A stretch of DNA of 64,000 nt from Pseudorhodoplanes sp. (GCA_019187085.1 JABARS010000006.1:196894-260893); one strand, 5' to 3'. Counted from the first letter of the stretch, positions 36,012-46,751 are shown. The notes: a model not told the origin generated them from the letters alone. Made by a program: numbers and translations.

Positions 36012-36890
36012 TCAGGCCGCCTTCTTCCTGAACAGCCGGCTGATCCAGGAATCCTTGTTCTCGTCGGGCTCGAAGCCGCCGCCCTTCACCAGCCGGTAGG
36101 CGTCCTTGTACCAGGGGCTGTCCGGGAAATTGTGTCCGAGGACTGCGGCCGCGGTCTGCGCCTCCGGCACGATGCCGAGCGCCATGTAGGACTCGGTCAG
36201 GCGCATTAGCGCCTCCTCGACATGGCGCGTGGTCTGGTATTGCGTGACGACAAGCTTGAAGCGGTTGATCGCGCCCGTGTAATCCTTGCGATCGAGATAC
36301 CAGCGGCCGATCATCATCTCCTTGCCGGCAAGCTGGTCGCGCGCGACCTCCATCTTCTTGCGGGCGCTGACGGCGTATTCGCTGGTCGGATACTTGCGCG
36401 CCACCTCGTCGAGCGCCTGCAGCGCCTTCTCGGTGCGCTGCTGGTCGCGCGTGACGTCGGGGATTTCCTCGAAATACGAGGAGGCGATCAGGAACTGCGC
36501 ATAGGCCGCGTCCGGGCTGCCGGGATGCAGCGTGACATAGCGCTTGGCAGCGGAAATCGATTCGTCGTATTCGCGCGCCTCGTAATAGGCGTAGGCGGTC
36601 ATCAGCAGCGCCTTGCGCGCCCATTCCGAATAGGGATGCTGGCGGTCGACCTCTTCGAACTTCTTGGCCGCGGCCTTGGGGTCCTTCTTGTTCTGAAGGA
36701 GATAGAGGCCTTCGTTGTAGAGCTTGTCGGCCGGATCGTCCGGGATCTGGATGTCCTTGTCGCTCGTGCAGGCGGCAAGCGGCACGACGACGGCCACGAG
36801 CGCAAACGCAAGCAGAACGTGGACGAGACGCGCACGCATGCCGGCGGGACGCCGTTTCGTGCTCACACGCGCTGCTGCCTCGTTCGACAT
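36012..36890 (-). CDS. bamD: outer-membrane assembly lipoprotein BamD
   Basis: A 292-residue lipoprotein of the BAM complex that inserts beta-barrel proteins into the outer membrane. A signal sequence with the lipobox LAAC (lipidated Cys at about residue 41) is followed by five TPR repeats from DKLYNEGLYLLQNKKDPKAAAKKFEEV onward. The start is uncertain: the ATG at 36890 gives a 17-residue extension before the signal peptide, while the ATG at 36839 gives a standard 24-residue lipoprotein signal. Neither has a strong ribosome binding site. It lies between lpxC and recN in the same direction. Confidence 0.93.
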   Translation of the reverse strand: MSNEAAARVSTKRRPAGMRARLVHVLLAFALVAVVVPLAACTSDKDIQIPDDPADKLYNEGLYLLQNKKDPKAAAKKFEEVDRQHPYSEWARKALLMTAYAYYEAREYDESISAAKRYVTLHPGSPDAAYAQFLIASSYFEEIPDVTRDQQRTEKALQALDEVARKYPTSEYAVSARKKMEVARDQLAGKEMMIGRWYLDRKDYTGAINRFKLVVTQYQTTRHVEEALMRLTESYMALGIVPEAQTAAAVLGHNFPDSPWYKDAYRLVKGGGFEPDENKDSWISRLFRKKAA

Positions 36891-37156
36891 GGATGACGTC
36901 GCTATCCCCTCACGGCACCGACCCGCGCACCTTGCCCGAAACCGGACGCGGCAGTACCGGCCTTCCCCTTCCCGGCCGCGCAAGCGCCCGCAAAGGCCCT
37001 GCCGGCACCGGCCGATGCCAGCCTTTCTTACCCGAAAAAAGGCAGCCGCCCCAAGCATTAGGGCCGACAATCAGCCGGGATTAAGGCGAACGGTTAAAGC
37101 TCCCCAGCCCGCACGCTCCCGCGCCGGCCGGACGGCCAATGCTGGAGAATTACGTG

Positions 37157-38104
37157 TCAGGAAACGTCGGGACCATAGGCCGGCGCCACGAGGCCGGTCG
37201 CCAGATCAGCGTGGCCGCGGACGCGCCGCGCGGGCTCGGCTTCCACCAACGCCCAAGCCGAAGGATCGGACATCAGTGCGGTCAGCACGGCATGGTTGAG
37301 CTTGTGACCACCGCGCATCGAACGGTAGACGCCGAGCAGCGGCACCCCGGCCAGCGCCAGATCGCCGACCGCATCGAGCGCCTTGTGACGCACGAACTCG
37401 TCCGGATAGCGCAGACCTTCCGGGTTGAGCACCCGGTTCTCGCTCATCACGACGGTATTTTCGAAGCCGGCGCCCAGCGCCTTGCCCGCGCTCCACAGCG
37501 CCGAGACGTCCTTCATGAAGCCGAAGGTGCGGGCGCGCGCGAGTTCACGGCGGAACAGGTCGGGTTCGACATCGGTCGCGATCGACTGGCGACCGATCAG
37601 CGGATTGTTGAAGGCAATTTCGATTTCGACGCGGAATCCGTCGGCATAGGGGCGCAGTTCGCCCCAGGATTCGCCCCTGGCGACGCGCACCGGCTTAAGC
37701 ACTTCGATGAAACGGCGCGGAGCATTGGTCAGCGCAATGCCGGCCTGATCAATGGCGGCGACGAACGGCGCCGCGCTGCCGTCCATGATCGGCACTTCCG
37801 GACCATCCAGCTCGACGACCGCGTTGTCGACGCCCAAACCGCGCAGGGCGGCAAGGACATGCTCTGCGGTGGAGCACAGGACGCCCGACGCGTCGCCAAG
37901 AACCGTGGCAAGTTCGGTGGCCGTGACCGAGCGATAATCGGCGCGCACTTCGCGCTCGCGACCGCTCTCGTCAGTACGGGTGAAGACGATGCCGGTATCG
38001 GCGTCGCCCGGATGGAGCGTGAGGGTAACCGGAACACCGGAATGAACGCCAACCCCGGTGACGGCGATCTGGTCGCGAAGCGTGGTCTGCCTGACGGCCT
38101 TCAT
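37157..38104 (-). CDS. lpxC: UDP-3-O-acyl-N-acetylglucosamine deacetylase
   Basis: A 315-residue zinc enzyme, the committed step of lipid A synthesis. Zinc and active-site residues are visible: LCSTAEHVLAALRGLGVDNA (His), MDGSAAPFV, and RHKALDAVGDLALAG (His and Asp). The start at 38104 (MKAVRQTTLRDQ) is chosen because AGGA precedes it and family members begin similarly; longer starts at 38146 and 38185 run into the upstream repeats. It lies downstream of ftsZ but behind a strong terminator, so it probably has its own promoter in the repeat-containing gap. Confidence 0.95.
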   Translation of the reverse strand: MKAVRQTTLRDQIAVTGVGVHSGVPVTLTLHPGDADTGIVFTRTDESGREREVRADYRSVTATELATVLGDASGVLCSTAEHVLAALRGLGVDNAVVELDGPEVPIMDGSAAPFVAAIDQAGIALTNAPRRFIEVLKPVRVARGESWGELRPYADGFRVEIEIAFNNPLIGRQSIATDVEPDLFRRELARARTFGFMKDVSALWSAGKALGAGFENTVVMSENRVLNPEGLRYPDEFVRHKALDAVGDLALAGVPLLGVYRSMRGGHKLNHAVLTALMSDPSAWALVEAEPARRVRGHADLATGLVAPAYGPDVS

Positions 38105-38461
38105 CCCACTTTTCCTGCATGCCTCCGGCACAAGGCCGAGCCGCATGCAGTCCCCCGTTTGCCCCATTGGCCGCTTTTTCGCCAAGAAATCCTGTTTGCC
38201 AAGAAATCTTGTTTCTCAAGAAATCCCGGCCGAAACAGCGGCCGGAGCGAAAAGCCTTTATGTGGCGAAACCTTAACCACGCCACCCCGTCGCCTCCAAC
38301 TAACGCTTTATTACCGACTGTTACCTTGAAGCGGCCGCATTCGGGTCGCCGTTACGCCCGAATTGGGAACGCCGGCCACGCTATCACGGAGCGGACGCTT
38401 CGCGTCGACAACCGATTGAGAGAATTTATATTGTAATATCAATATATTGGAGCGAGAAACG
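38105..38461. other. lpxC upstream region
   Basis: About 360 gene-free bases between the ftsZ terminator and lpxC. They hold the triple 17-bp repeat at 38183-38225 and an AT-rich stretch (38418-38450, with TTATATTGTAATATCAATATATT). The lpxC promoter must lie here, because ftsZ transcription should end at 38462-38490. I cannot assign -35/-10 elements with confidence. Confidence 0.5.
38183..38225. repeat. three direct repeats of CAAGAAATC at 17-bp period before lpxC
   Basis: CAAGAAATC occurs at 38183, 38200 and 38217, each exactly 17 bases apart, with spacers CTGTTTGC and TTGTTTCT. Between copies 2 and 3 it also forms the inverted repeat TCTTG-TTTCT-CAAGA (38207-38221). It lies 79-121 bases before the lpxC start. 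Regular spacing and position suggest a regulator array or an RNA structure in the leader. Confidence 0.7.
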
Positions 38462-38490
38462 AAAAAGCCCCGGCTTTTCGGGCCGGGGCT
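38462..38490 (-). terminator. intrinsic terminator after ftsZ
   Basis: On the minus strand AGCCCCGGC, loop, GCCGGGGCT is followed by UUUU (AAAAA at 38462-38466 on the plus strand). It is a strong nine-pair GC stem, 28 bases after the ftsZ stop, and probably ends the dcw transcript before lpxC. Confidence 0.88.
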
Positions 38491-38518
38491 CGCATTTTCG
38501 AAACCGGGTACAGAGGTG

Positions 38519-40180
38519 TTAGTTCGCCTGCCGGCGCAGGAACGCCGGAATCTCGAGCTGATCGTCCTCTTGCGAGTTTTGCACAGGCGCCTGACGGCCG
38601 TGCTGGTCCAGTCCCTGCGGCGCGCGGCGCGGGGCATAGTCCGAGACTGGTTTTTCCGCCGGACGGACCACCGGACGCGGCGGCAGGCGGTCCAGCGCGG
38701 GCGGCGCCGACCGAATCGCAGGCCCCGATTCGACTTCCGGCTCTTCCTCGCGCCGGCCAAGGCCGACAGCGGCAAGCCGTTGCAGCAGGCCGACGCGCTG
38801 CTTTTCGGGATGGTGATTGTCGTCGAGTTCGCCGCGCTTGGCGCGGATCTCGCGCTGCGCCGGCATCGGCAAATCTTCGATGCGCGGCATACGCTGCGGA
38901 CGCTGCACCGGCCGTTCGGCTTCCGGCGGAATGAACGGCTTAGCGGCGTCAGCCGACGGCGGAGCAGCCGGGGTGTCGAGCCTGGGTTCGATGAAGAGCG
39001 ACGGCTTGGGCGCCACCGGGCGGATGGTGACGTCCTCGATCGCGGTCGGCGGCAGGATCGCAGCGGCAACGGCCGCGGTCGCGGCCTGCTCGATGGCGGC
39101 CGCAGCATGGGCCGGAATACGGCTCGGCGCGGCCGGATTGACACGTTCGGCAGGACGCGCGGCGCGGACATCGACGGTGGCCGGCATGGCGGGGGCGGCC
39201 GGGCGTACGACCGCCACCTTGTCGATGCCGGTGGCCACCACCGACACGCGGATGATGCCGTCGAGGCTCTGGTCGAAGGTCGCGCCAACGATGATGTTGG
39301 CGTCCTTGTCCACTTCCTCGCGCACGCGCGAGGCGGCTTCGTCGACCTCGTACAGGGTCAGATCCTTGCCGCCGGTAATCGAGATGAGCACGCCCTTGGC
39401 GCCCTTCATCGAGGAATCGTCGATCAGCGGATTGGAGATCGCGGCCTCGGCAGCGGCCAGCGCACGCTTCTCGCCCGAGGACTCGCCGGTCCCCATCATC
39501 GCCTTGCCCATCTCGCGCATGACCACGCGGACGTCGGCAAAGTCGAGATTGATCAGGCCTTCCTTGACCATCAGGTCGGTGATGCAGGCGACGCCCGAAT
39601 AGAGCACCTGGTCGGCCATCGCGAAGGCGTCGGCAAAGGTGGTCTTCTCGTTGGCCACCCGGAACAGGTTCTGGTTCGGGATGACGAGCAGGGTGTCGAC
39701 GTATTTCTGAAGCTCAGTGATGCCGGCCTCGGCATAGCGCATGCGGCGCTCGCCCTCGAAATGGAAGGGCTTGGTGACCACGCCGACGGTGAGGATGCCC
39801 ATGTCCTTGGCGGCCTTGGCCACCACAGGCGCCGCGCCCGTGCCGGTGCCGCCACCCATGCCGGCGGTGACGAACACCATGTGCGCACCGTTGAGATGGT
39901 CGCGGATTTCGTCGAGCACCTCTTCGGCCGCCGCGCGCCCGACTTCGGGCTGCGAGCCCGCGCCGAGGCCTTCCGTGACCTTGACGCCCATCTGGACGAT
40001 GCGCTCGGCCTTCGACATGGTCAGGGCCTGGGCGTCGGTATTGGCGACGACGAAATCGACGCCCTGCAGGCCGGCGGCGATCATGTTGTTGACGGCGTTG
40101 CCGCCGCCGCCGCCCACACCGAAGACGGTGATCTTGGGCTTGAGTTCCCGAATATCGGGGACTTTGAGATTGATGGTCAT
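38519..40180 (-). CDS. ftsZ: cell division GTPase FtsZ
   Basis: A 553-residue tubulin homologue that forms the Z-ring. GTP-binding motifs are [12 protein letters not shown] and the tubulin signature [10 protein letters not shown], with NLDFADVR in the T7 region. The GTPase core ends near residue 320. A Pro/Ala/Arg-rich linker of about 220 residues follows, as in Hyphomicrobiales, and the protein ends with the conserved IPAFLRRQ peptide that binds FtsA. The ATG at 40180 begins the family sequence. It is the last gene of the cluster before the terminator at 38462-38490. Confidence 0.97.
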   Translation of the reverse strand: MTINLKVPDIRELKPKITVFGVGGGGGNAVNNMIAAGLQGVDFVVANTDAQALTMSKAERIVQMGVKVTEGLGAGSQPEVGRAAAEEVLDEIRDHLNGAHMVFVTAGMGGGTGTGAAPVVAKAAKDMGILTVGVVTKPFHFEGERRMRYAEAGITELQKYVDTLLVIPNQNLFRVANEKTTFADAFAMADQVLYSGVACITDLMVKEGLINLDFADVRVVMREMGKAMMGTGESSGEKRALAAAEAAISNPLIDDSSMKGAKGVLISITGGKDLTLYEVDEAASRVREEVDKDANIIVGATFDQSLDGIIRVSVVATGIDKVAVVRPAAPAMPATVDVRAARPAERVNPAAPSRIPAHAAAAIEQAATAAVAAAILPPTAIEDVTIRPVAPKPSLFIEPRLDTPAAPPSADAAKPFIPPEAERPVQRPQRMPRIEDLPMPAQREIRAKRGELDDNHHPEKQRVGLLQRLAAVGLGRREEEPEVESGPAIRSAPPALDRLPPRPVVRPAEKPVSDYAPRRAPQGLDQHGRQAPVQNSQEDDQLEIPAFLRRQAN

Positions 40181-40265
40181 GGCTGCCTCATGCAAACGCA
40201 GGCGGTGTGAACGCCACCGGCACGGCCGGTCCGCCAACCGGCCGATTCGGGGATGGGTCGGGTCA

Positions 40266-41588
40266 TCAGAAGCCGTCCTTCAGCCATCGTCCGACCCTCG
40301 CAAGATAACCGCCTGTTCCTGTCATCATCTGCCGCGTTGGCCGCGGTTCGAAATGTTCGAGATGGGCCGCCTGGGGATAGACCAGGAGCCCGGTGGGCAC
40401 GGCGAAAGCGGGCCCCTTGGCACTTTCGGGAAGTCCGGCAATCCCCAGCGGACGGCCGACCCGCACCGCGCGGCCGAGAACGCGCGCGGCAAGCTCGGTC
40501 AGTCCGGCGAGCTGGGCGGCTCCGCCGGTCAAGACAATCGTCCCCCGCGGCTCTGCCGAAAACGGCGACGCGGCCAGGCGGTCGCGGACCATTTCCAGAA
40601 TCTCCTCGACGCGCGGCCGGATGATCTGCACCAGCGTTGCGCGGGAGATCACTTGCGGCGGTTCGCGAGGATCGTCGCTGACCGCAGGCACGGTGATCAT
40701 GTCCCGTTCGTCTGTTCCACTGCTCAGCACACTGCCATAGAACGTCTTGATTCGCTCGGCATCCGCGATGCGCGCATTGAGTCCGCGCGCCAGATCCATG
40801 GTAATGTGATGGCCGCCGAGCGCGAAACCGTCGGCATGGACGAAACGGCCGGCCGAGAACACGGCGACCGTCGTGGTTCCCGCACCCATGTCCACGACCG
40901 CAGCGCCGAGATCGTCCTCGTCGTCGGCAAGCGCGGCAAGCCCTGCGACATAGGGCGCAGCAACCATGGTTTCGACCGCCAGATGGCATTTCTCTACCGC
41001 CAACATAAGATTGCGCGGAGACGCGCTGTCGGCGGTAACCATGTGCATGTCGACGCCGAAATGACGCGCGAGCATCCCGCGCGGCTCGCGCACGCCGCGC
41101 GCCCCGTCGAGCGAGAAGCCGATCGGCAGCGAATGCAGCACCACGCGTCCGTCGCGGGCCGAATGCCGGCTGCCGGCAGACAGGACGCGGGCGATGTCGT
41201 GATTGGAGACTTTCGGGCTGGCGATATCGACGCTGGCATGAAAGGTCTCACTCGCCAGACGCCCGGCGCTGACAGAAACCACAACCGATTCCAGTTGAAC
41301 CGATGCCGTGCGCTCGGCGATATCGACCGCGCGCCGGATCGCGATTTCCGCTTCGTGGATGTCGACGATGCTGCCGCCTTTCACGCCTCGTGCCTCGACA
41401 TGGCCAAGGCCGAGGATTTCAATGCCATGGCTGCGCCGGCGCAGGACCTCCTTCGGCGGATGCGGTTCGAGCCGCGCAATCATGCAGACGATCTTGCTGG
41501 TGCCAACATCGAGCGCGGCGACCAGCGCGGAACGCCGCGGCGAGACCGGCTTCATCTTGGGCGCGAGACCGTAATGCAGGAGGGTCAT
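40266..41588 (-). CDS. ftsA: cell division protein FtsA
   Basis: A 440-residue actin-like ATPase that anchors FtsZ to the membrane and recruits the late divisome. It has [20 protein letters not shown] (phosphate 1), the SHS2/1C domain with [30 protein letters not shown] (phosphate 2), [17 protein letters not shown] (adenosine motif), and a C-terminal amphipathic end VGRWLKDGF for membrane binding. Its start overlaps the ftsQ stop by four bases. Confidence 0.96.
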   Translation of the reverse strand: MTLLHYGLAPKMKPVSPRRSALVAALDVGTSKIVCMIARLEPHPPKEVLRRRSHGIEILGLGHVEARGVKGGSIVDIHEAEIAIRRAVDIAERTASVQLESVVVSVSAGRLASETFHASVDIASPKVSNHDIARVLSAGSRHSARDGRVVLHSLPIGFSLDGARGVREPRGMLARHFGVDMHMVTADSASPRNLMLAVEKCHLAVETMVAAPYVAGLAALADDEDDLGAAVVDMGAGTTTVAVFSAGRFVHADGFALGGHHITMDLARGLNARIADAERIKTFYGSVLSSGTDERDMITVPAVSDDPREPPQVISRATLVQIIRPRVEEILEMVRDRLAASPFSAEPRGTIVLTGGAAQLAGLTELAARVLGRAVRVGRPLGIAGLPESAKGPAFAVPTGLLVYPQAAHLEHFEPRPTRQMMTGTGGYLARVGRWLKDGF

Positions 41589-42526
41589 GCGTCGTCCCCC
41601 TTGCGTCTGGTCTTGCGGTCCTTGAGCGCTTGCGCGCGCGCGGCTGCCGCCTCGTGCGGAAGGCGCACGGTAACGCGGTCGGCAAGCCGCAGATCGATCG
41701 CGACAACATCGCGCGAGAGCAGCTTGCGGTCGCGATCGAGCGTCACGAGCGTCGCAAAAGCCTGAGCCGGATCGTCTTCCGGCAGGCGCACGTCGATGCC
41801 GTTCTTCAGACGCAGGTTCCAGCGCCGCTCGGCGACGAAGACATAGGCGCGCACCTGATCGCGGATAGCCGGGAAGCGCTCCGCGACCGCGAGGATATCG
41901 CGCGCGCGCTTCTCCGCGCCCTGCCCGACCACGAGCGGGAGATCGGCAAAGCGCGTGTCGACGACGTCCTGTACCACCGTTCCGTCTTCGGCGATGACGC
42001 GGGCGCGGCCGTCCTTCTGCCAGAGCGCGAAGGCCTGGCGCTCGATGACGGCGATGGTGAGCCGGTCCGGATAAAGCTTAAGGACGGTGGCGTCGGCGAT
42101 CCAGGGATCGGCTTTCAGGCGCGTGCGGGCGGCATCCGCGTCGAGAAACAGGAGCGAGCCCTGCTCGCTCACGCCCGCGGCGGCCAGAAGATCCTCGCGC
42201 GACAATTTGCGGTTGCCGGTGATCGTGATGTGGGCGGTTCGGAAACCGGCTGCGACCGAAAACGCGTCGCGCGCAGCCCCGATCCGGGCGAGCGCCGCAT
42301 CCGCATGCCCGCCGCGCACCGCGCCGTAGCCGAGCGCACACAAAAGGAAGACAAACGTCGCCGCCGCGCCCCAGCCGCGCGGGATGCGCGCGACGAGACG
42401 GGACAGATCATCGAAGGCGCCTGCGGCGGCGCCGGGTTCGGAGGATTGGCGGATGAGCGTCGAGGATCGGGCACGCGCGATGCGCGACCGCGTCAGCGGT
42501 TCAGCGAGGCGTCCTCGATCATCCAT
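41585..42526 (-). CDS. ftsQ: cell division protein FtsQ
   Basis: A 313-residue bitopic divisome protein. A cytoplasmic N terminus, one transmembrane helix (about 55-75) and a periplasmic POTRA domain (about 95-165, FRTAHITITGNRKLSREDLLAAAGV) are followed by the FtsQ beta domain (DVRLPEDDPAQAFATLVTL). It links FtsL and the septal synthase to the early divisome. The chosen ATG gives a 34-base overlap with ddl; a later start is possible. Confidence 0.92.
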   Translation of the reverse strand: MDDRGRLAEPLTRSRIARARSSTLIRQSSEPGAAAGAFDDLSRLVARIPRGWGAAATFVFLLCALGYGAVRGGHADAALARIGAARDAFSVAAGFRTAHITITGNRKLSREDLLAAAGVSEQGSLLFLDADAARTRLKADPWIADATVLKLYPDRLTIAVIERQAFALWQKDGRARVIAEDGTVVQDVVDTRFADLPLVVGQGAEKRARDILAVAERFPAIRDQVRAYVFVAERRWNLRLKNGIDVRLPEDDPAQAFATLVTLDRDRKLLSRDVVAIDLRLADRVTVRLPHEAAAARAQALKDRKTRRKGDDA

Positions 42527-43413
42527 TGCACCAGCTCGTCAAACGTTACGCCCGCATGGGCCGCAAGCTCGGGAACCAGCGATGTCTCGGTCATGCCCGG
42601 CTGTGTATTCACCTCCAGGCACGCCAATCCCTCTGTCCCCGCGCTACGGTCGTCGTAGCGGAAATCCGCGCGCGTCACGCCCCGACAGGACAGGGCCTGA
42701 TGCGCACGGAGAGCCAGTCTTCGGACCTCTTGGTAAACTTTTGGTAAAATTTTAGCGGGCAGGACGTGTTCCGAGCCGCCGGGCGCGTATTTGGCCTCAT
42801 AATCGTAGAACCGTACCTTCGGGATGATCTCGATCACGTCGGTGGGTGCGTCCTTCACGACCGCGCAGGTGAGTTCCTTGCCCGGGATGTAGCGCTCACA
42901 CAGCACCATGTCGCCGAACGCCCAGCCGTCGCTGAACAATTCCTGCGGCGGGTGATCATGCTGTTCGGTGACGATGAAGACACCGACGCTGGAGCCTTCC
43001 GAAATCGGCTTGATCACATAGGGCCGCTCGAGCAGGTGCGCCTTGGCCGCCTCGAAGCGCGAGACCGCCATGCCCTCGGGTACCGGAACGCCGGCCGCTT
43101 TCAGCATGACCTTGGCGAGGTCTTTCTGCATGGCGAGCGAGGAAGCGAGCACCCCCGAATGCGTGTAGGGCACGCCGATGATTTCCAACACGCCCTGCAG
43201 CGTGCCGTCCTCGCCCGGCCGGCCGTGCAGCACATTGAGGGCAACGTGCGGCTTGAGCGTCTGCAGCACGGTCGCGATGTCGCGCTGCACGTCGATGCGG
43301 CTGACACGGTAGCCGCGGCGCTCGGCGGCGGCGGCGCAGGCTTCGCCGGAGCGAAGCGAAACTTCGCGCTCCGACGACCAGCCCCCCATGAGAACGGCAA
43401 CGTGTTTGGTCAT
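42493..43413 (-). CDS. ddl: D-alanine-D-alanine ligase
   Basis: A 306-residue ATP-grasp enzyme that joins two D-Ala for the peptidoglycan pentapeptide. It has [43 protein letters not shown], the ATP-binding [15 protein letters not shown] and the metal-binding [20 protein letters not shown]. Its ATG overlaps the murB stop by four bases. The longer open frame upstream lies within murB and is not used. Confidence 0.96.
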   Translation of the reverse strand: MTKHVAVLMGGWSSEREVSLRSGEACAAAAERRGYRVSRIDVQRDIATVLQTLKPHVALNVLHGRPGEDGTLQGVLEIIGVPYTHSGVLASSLAMQKDLAKVMLKAAGVPVPEGMAVSRFEAAKAHLLERPYVIKPISEGSSVGVFIVTEQHDHPPQELFSDGWAFGDMVLCERYIPGKELTCAVVKDAPTDVIEIIPKVRFYDYEAKYAPGGSEHVLPAKILPKVYQEVRRLALRAHQALSCRGVTRADFRYDDRSAGTEGLACLEVNTQPGMTETSLVPELAAHAGVTFDELVQWMIEDASLNR

Positions 43414-44330
43414 AGGGCCACCCCGATCCTCTTGATTTCCCATTCCAGGCCGACGCCGGAATTTTCCTTCACGCGCGCGCGCACGGTCTCGCCCAGGGTC
43501 TCGATGTCGTGGGCGGTGGCGCGGCCGCGATTGATCAGGAAGTTGCAATGCAGCTCCGACACCTGCGCGTCGCCGACCACGAGACCGCGGCAGCCGGCGG
43601 CGTCGATCAATTGCCAGGCCTTGTGCCCGGGCGGGTTCTTGAAGGTCGAGCCGCCGGTGCGGCTCTTGATCGGCTGCGTCGCCTCGCGCGCCTCGGTGAT
43701 CTTGTCCATCTCGGCGGCGATGACGGCCGGATCGCCCGGTGCGCCCTGGAACAGGGCCTGCGTGAAGATGACGTCCTCCGGCGCGCCGCAATGGCGGTAG
43801 CTGTAATGCATGTCGGCGTTCGAGAACACGCGGATCTCGCCCTTGCGGTCGACGCCACGCGCCTCGATCAGCGCATCCTTGGTCTCGCGGCCATAAGCGC
43901 CGCCATTCATGCGCAGCGCCCCTCCGACCGCGCCGGGAATGCCGCGCAGAAACGACAGGCCGGCAATGCCCGCCTCCTGCGCCGCACGCGCGACCTTCAC
44001 GTCCGGAACGGCCGCGCCGGCGCGGATGCGGTGGCCCGCTTCGACGGTCACCGCGTTGAAGCCGCGGCCGAGCCGGATCACGACGCCTTCGACGCCGCCG
44101 TCGCGCACGATCAGGTTCGAGCCAAGACCGATCACGACGACCGGAACGTCATCCGGCAGATTCCTGAGAAAATACGCCAGATCGTTCTCGTCCTCGGGCA
44201 TGAACAGAACCTGCGCCGGGCCGCCGACGCGAAACCAGGTGAGGTCGGCGAGCGGCTGGTTGGCGAGCAGGCGGCCGCGCAACGCCGGCATCGCAGCTTT
44301 GAGCGTTGCGGTGATGTCGGGAAAGCTCAT
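43410..44330 (-). CDS. murB: UDP-N-acetylenolpyruvoylglucosamine reductase
   Basis: A 306-residue FAD enzyme that reduces enolpyruvyl-UDP-GlcNAc to UDP-MurNAc with NADPH. Motifs are [51 protein letters not shown] (flavin and substrate Arg) and [19 protein letters not shown] with the catalytic Ser. The ATG at 44330 overlaps the stop of the upstream amidotransferase by four bases, which supports this start over the one at 44342. It is coupled to ddl in the same way. Confidence 0.96.
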   Translation of the reverse strand: MSFPDITATLKAAMPALRGRLLANQPLADLTWFRVGGPAQVLFMPEDENDLAYFLRNLPDDVPVVVIGLGSNLIVRDGGVEGVVIRLGRGFNAVTVEAGHRIRAGAAVPDVKVARAAQEAGIAGLSFLRGIPGAVGGALRMNGGAYGRETKDALIEARGVDRKGEIRVFSNADMHYSYRHCGAPEDVIFTQALFQGAPGDPAVIAAEMDKITEAREATQPIKSRTGGSTFKNPPGHKAWQLIDAAGCRGLVVGDAQVSELHCNFLINRGRATAHDIETLGETVRARVKENSGVGLEWEIKRIGVAL

Positions 44331-45031
44331 CGCGCGGGACATGCCTGTGTAAGCCACGCGGAAAGCACCTCGCGTCCCGCAGAGGCGGTGCGGCCGCCGA
44401 ACGTTGCGGCCTGATCGCGGATCGTGCACGGATCGATGCCCGCCTTGCCAAGCTCCACCGTATGCCCGACTAGCCATTGCTCGAGCCGCGCGGGATCGGC
44501 CTCGATATGGAATTGCAGCGCGAGAATGGTTTCACCAATCGCAAAAGCCTGATGCGGACAGGCGGCCGTCGAAGCGAGCGCGACCGCACCCGCGGGCAGC
44601 GCCGCATTGTCGCCGTGCCAGTGCAGGACCGGCACGTCCGCCAACGCGCTCAATACGGACTTCCGTCCCGCTTCGCTTAGCGTCACCGGCGCCCAGCCGA
44701 TTTCCTTCTGCGGCCCGGGCCCGACATCCGCGCCCAGCGCCTTGGCGATCAGTTGTGCGCCGAGGCAGATGCCGAGAGTGGGGCGGCGGGTCTCAAGCCG
44801 CGCCCGCAACGCGGCAAGTTCGTCGTGCAGAAATGGATACCGGTCTTCTTCATAGACGCCAATCGGGCCGCCGAGGACCAGCAGAAGGTCGGCGGACAGG
44901 ATTGCTGACGGATCGAGCCGGTCGACGCCGGCTTCGAGATATCGCAGTGAAAAGCTGCGCTCAGCCAAGAGGCCGGACAACAACCCGGCATCCTCGAACG
45001 CAACATGACGGAGGGCGATGCATTCGCTCAT
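44327..45031 (-). CDS. class I glutamine amidotransferase (GMP-synthase-like domain)
   Basis: A 234-residue stand-alone amidotransferase domain. The nucleophile elbow is [17 protein letters not shown] (Cys), the His is in [11 protein letters not shown], and the acid is the Glu two residues after it. [20 protein letters not shown] forms the N-terminal strand and oxyanion region. Stand-alone domains of this kind amidate or deglutamylate various substrates, and the partner is not visible. Its place between murC and murB, with an ATGA overlap to murB, ties its expression to peptidoglycan precursor synthesis. A role in precursor amidation, like GatD in Gram-positives, is speculation: no MurT homologue is present. 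Confidence 0.85.
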   Translation of the reverse strand: MSECIALRHVAFEDAGLLSGLLAERSFSLRYLEAGVDRLDPSAILSADLLLVLGGPIGVYEEDRYPFLHDELAALRARLETRRPTLGICLGAQLIAKALGADVGPGPQKEIGWAPVTLSEAGRKSVLSALADVPVLHWHGDNAALPAGAVALASTAACPHQAFAIGETILALQFHIEADPARLEQWLVGHTVELGKAGIDPCTIRDQAATFGGRTASAGREVLSAWLTQACPAR

Positions 45032-45065
45032 GGCAATACGATCCCGCCTTCCCTCACCGTAACGG

Positions 45066-45332
45066 TCAAATCTCGCCACCCGATTCAAAAGTGATGTCGG
45101 TGCGCGGCAAGGCTGCGAAGTGCCCGGCATGCTCCTGCGCTTTTGCAAGCGCCGCCTCGCGCAGATCGTCCATGGTGGCGCCGGCGGGGAACGCGATCCA
45201 CACGTCTATTTCGGTTAATCCCCACAATCCGGTGTCCGGCATGTGCGGCTGTCGTGCCGAAACCCGGGCGCAGATATAGCGTTCGCCGTCCTCGGTGCGC
45301 ACATCGTGCTTGAAGGTGAACCATACGTTCAT
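45066..45332 (-). CDS. hypothetical protein (88 aa) between murC and the amidotransferase gene
   Basis: A small soluble, probably alpha/beta protein: strands NVWFTFKHDVRT, RYICARVSA, EIDVWIAFPAG and DITFESGGEI surround a helix with DDLREAALAKAQEHAGHFA. I do not recognise a named family. It starts 15 bases after the murC stop, ends 34 bases before the amidotransferase, and has normal codon use, so it is almost certainly a real operon member. Confidence 0.75.
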   Translation of the reverse strand: MNVWFTFKHDVRTEDGERYICARVSARQPHMPDTGLWGLTEIDVWIAFPAGATMDDLREAALAKAQEHAGHFAALPRTDITFESGGEI

Positions 45333-45347
45333 GACACCGTCTCCGGC

Positions 45348-46751
45348 CTAGCCCAACGCCTTGAGTTCACCCGGCAGCGCATAGGCCCATTGCGTGATCG
45401 AGCCCGCGCCGAGGCACACGACAAGATCGCCCGGCTGCGCGATGCCCTTGACGAGGGTAGCGAGCGTCTCCGGGCTTTCCAGCGCGATCACCTGCCGGTG
45501 GCCGCGCGCGCGCATGCCCTGCACGAGATGATCGCGGTCGGCGCCCTCGATTGGGGCTTCGCCGGCGGTATAGACGTCGGCGACGATCACCGTATCGGCG
45601 TCGTTGAAGCAGGTGCAGAACTGCTCGAACAATTCCTTCAGCCGCGTGTAGCGGTGCGGCTGCACCACCGCGATCACGCGGCCCTTGTTCGACTCGCGCG
45701 CGGCCTTGAGCACGGCAGCGATCTCGACCGGATGGTGGCCGTAATCGTCGATCACGGTCACGCCGTTCCATTCGCCGGTACGCGTAAAGCGGCGCTTGAC
45801 ACCGCCGAAGCCCGCCAGCGCTTCGCGGATCTTCTGGTCGGCGATGCCGAGCTCGCAGGCGACCGCCACCGCCGCGGTGGCGTTGAGCGCATTGTGCCGG
45901 CCGGGCATCGGCAGTTGCAGATCGGCGATGAGGCGGTCGGCCTTGCCGTCGCGCCCGCGCACGAGCACCGCAAAGGTCGAGGCACCGTTGGCGTGATCGA
46001 GATCGAGCAGCCGCACGTCGGCCTGCGGGTTCTGGCCGTAGGTCAGGATACGACGATCCTCCATGCGCCCGACCAAAGCCTGCACGTCGGGATGGTCGGT
46101 GCACATCACCGCAAAGCCGTAAAAAGGGATGTTCTCGATGAATTTCTCGAACGCCTGCTTGACCGCATCGAAGGTCTTGAAGTGGTCGAGATGCTCGGGA
46201 TCGATATTGGTCACGATCGCGATATCGGCCGGCAGCCTGAGGAAGGTACCGTCGGATTCATCGGCCTCCACCACCATCCAGTCGCCGGCACCGAGCCGCG
46301 CATTGGTGCCGTAGGCGTTGATGATGCCGCCATTGATGACGGTCGGATCGAGCCCGCCGGCATCGAGCAGCGCCGCGACAAGCGATGTCGTCGTGGTCTT
46401 GCCATGGGTGCCGGCAATGGCGACGCAGGATTTCAGGCGCATCAATTCGGCGAGCATTTCCGCCCGCCGCACCACCGGCAGGCGCCTCGCGCGCGCGGCG
46501 ACCAGTTCGGGATTGTCGCGCTTGATGGCCGAAGAAATGACGACCACGTCCGCGCCCTCGATATTGCCGGCATCGTGACCGATAGCGACCGCAATGCCCT
46601 TGTCGCGCAGGCGCTTGACGTTGGCATTCTCGGCGACGTCGGAGCCGGCCACCTTGTAGCCGAGATTGAGCAGCACTTCGGCGATGCCGCTCATGCCGAT
46701 GCCGCCGATGCCGACAAAATGGATCGTGCCGATATCGTGCGGGAGTCTCAT
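45348..46751 (-). CDS. murC: UDP-N-acetylmuramate-L-alanine ligase
   Basis: A 467-residue Mur ligase that adds the first amino acid to UDP-MurNAc. N-terminal [22 protein letters not shown] binds UDP, then [23 protein letters not shown] (P-loop), [19 protein letters not shown]-type [10 protein letters not shown], and [17 protein letters not shown]. All motifs and the length are normal. Confidence 0.97.
   Translation of the reverse strand: MRLPHDIGTIHFVGIGGIGMSGIAEVLLNLGYKVAGSDVAENANVKRLRDKGIAVAIGHDAGNIEGADVVVISSAIKRDNPELVAARARRLPVVRRAEMLAELMRLKSCVAIAGTHGKTTTTSLVAALLDAGGLDPTVINGGIINAYGTNARLGAGDWMVVEADESDGTFLRLPADIAIVTNIDPEHLDHFKTFDAVKQAFEKFIENIPFYGFAVMCTDHPDVQALVGRMEDRRILTYGQNPQADVRLLDLDHANGASTFAVLVRGRDGKADRLIADLQLPMPGRHNALNATAAVAVACELGIADQKIREALAGFGGVKRRFTRTGEWNGVTVIDDYGHHPVEIAAVLKAARESNKGRVIAVVQPHRYTRLKELFEQFCTCFNDADTVIVADVYTAGEAPIEGADRDHLVQGMRARGHRQVIALESPETLATLVKGIAQPGDLVVCLGAGSITQWAYALPGELKALG

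Noticed and set aside
37081..37097. possible CtrA site (TTAA, gap, TTAA) between lpxC and bamD
   Set aside because: The gap is nine bases instead of the seven required by the CtrA consensus, and the second half lacks the final C.
38183..38225. possible mini CRISPR array before lpxC
   Set aside because: The repeats are only 9 bases with 8-base spacers that are similar to each other, and no cas genes are in the window. A regulatory array is a better reading.
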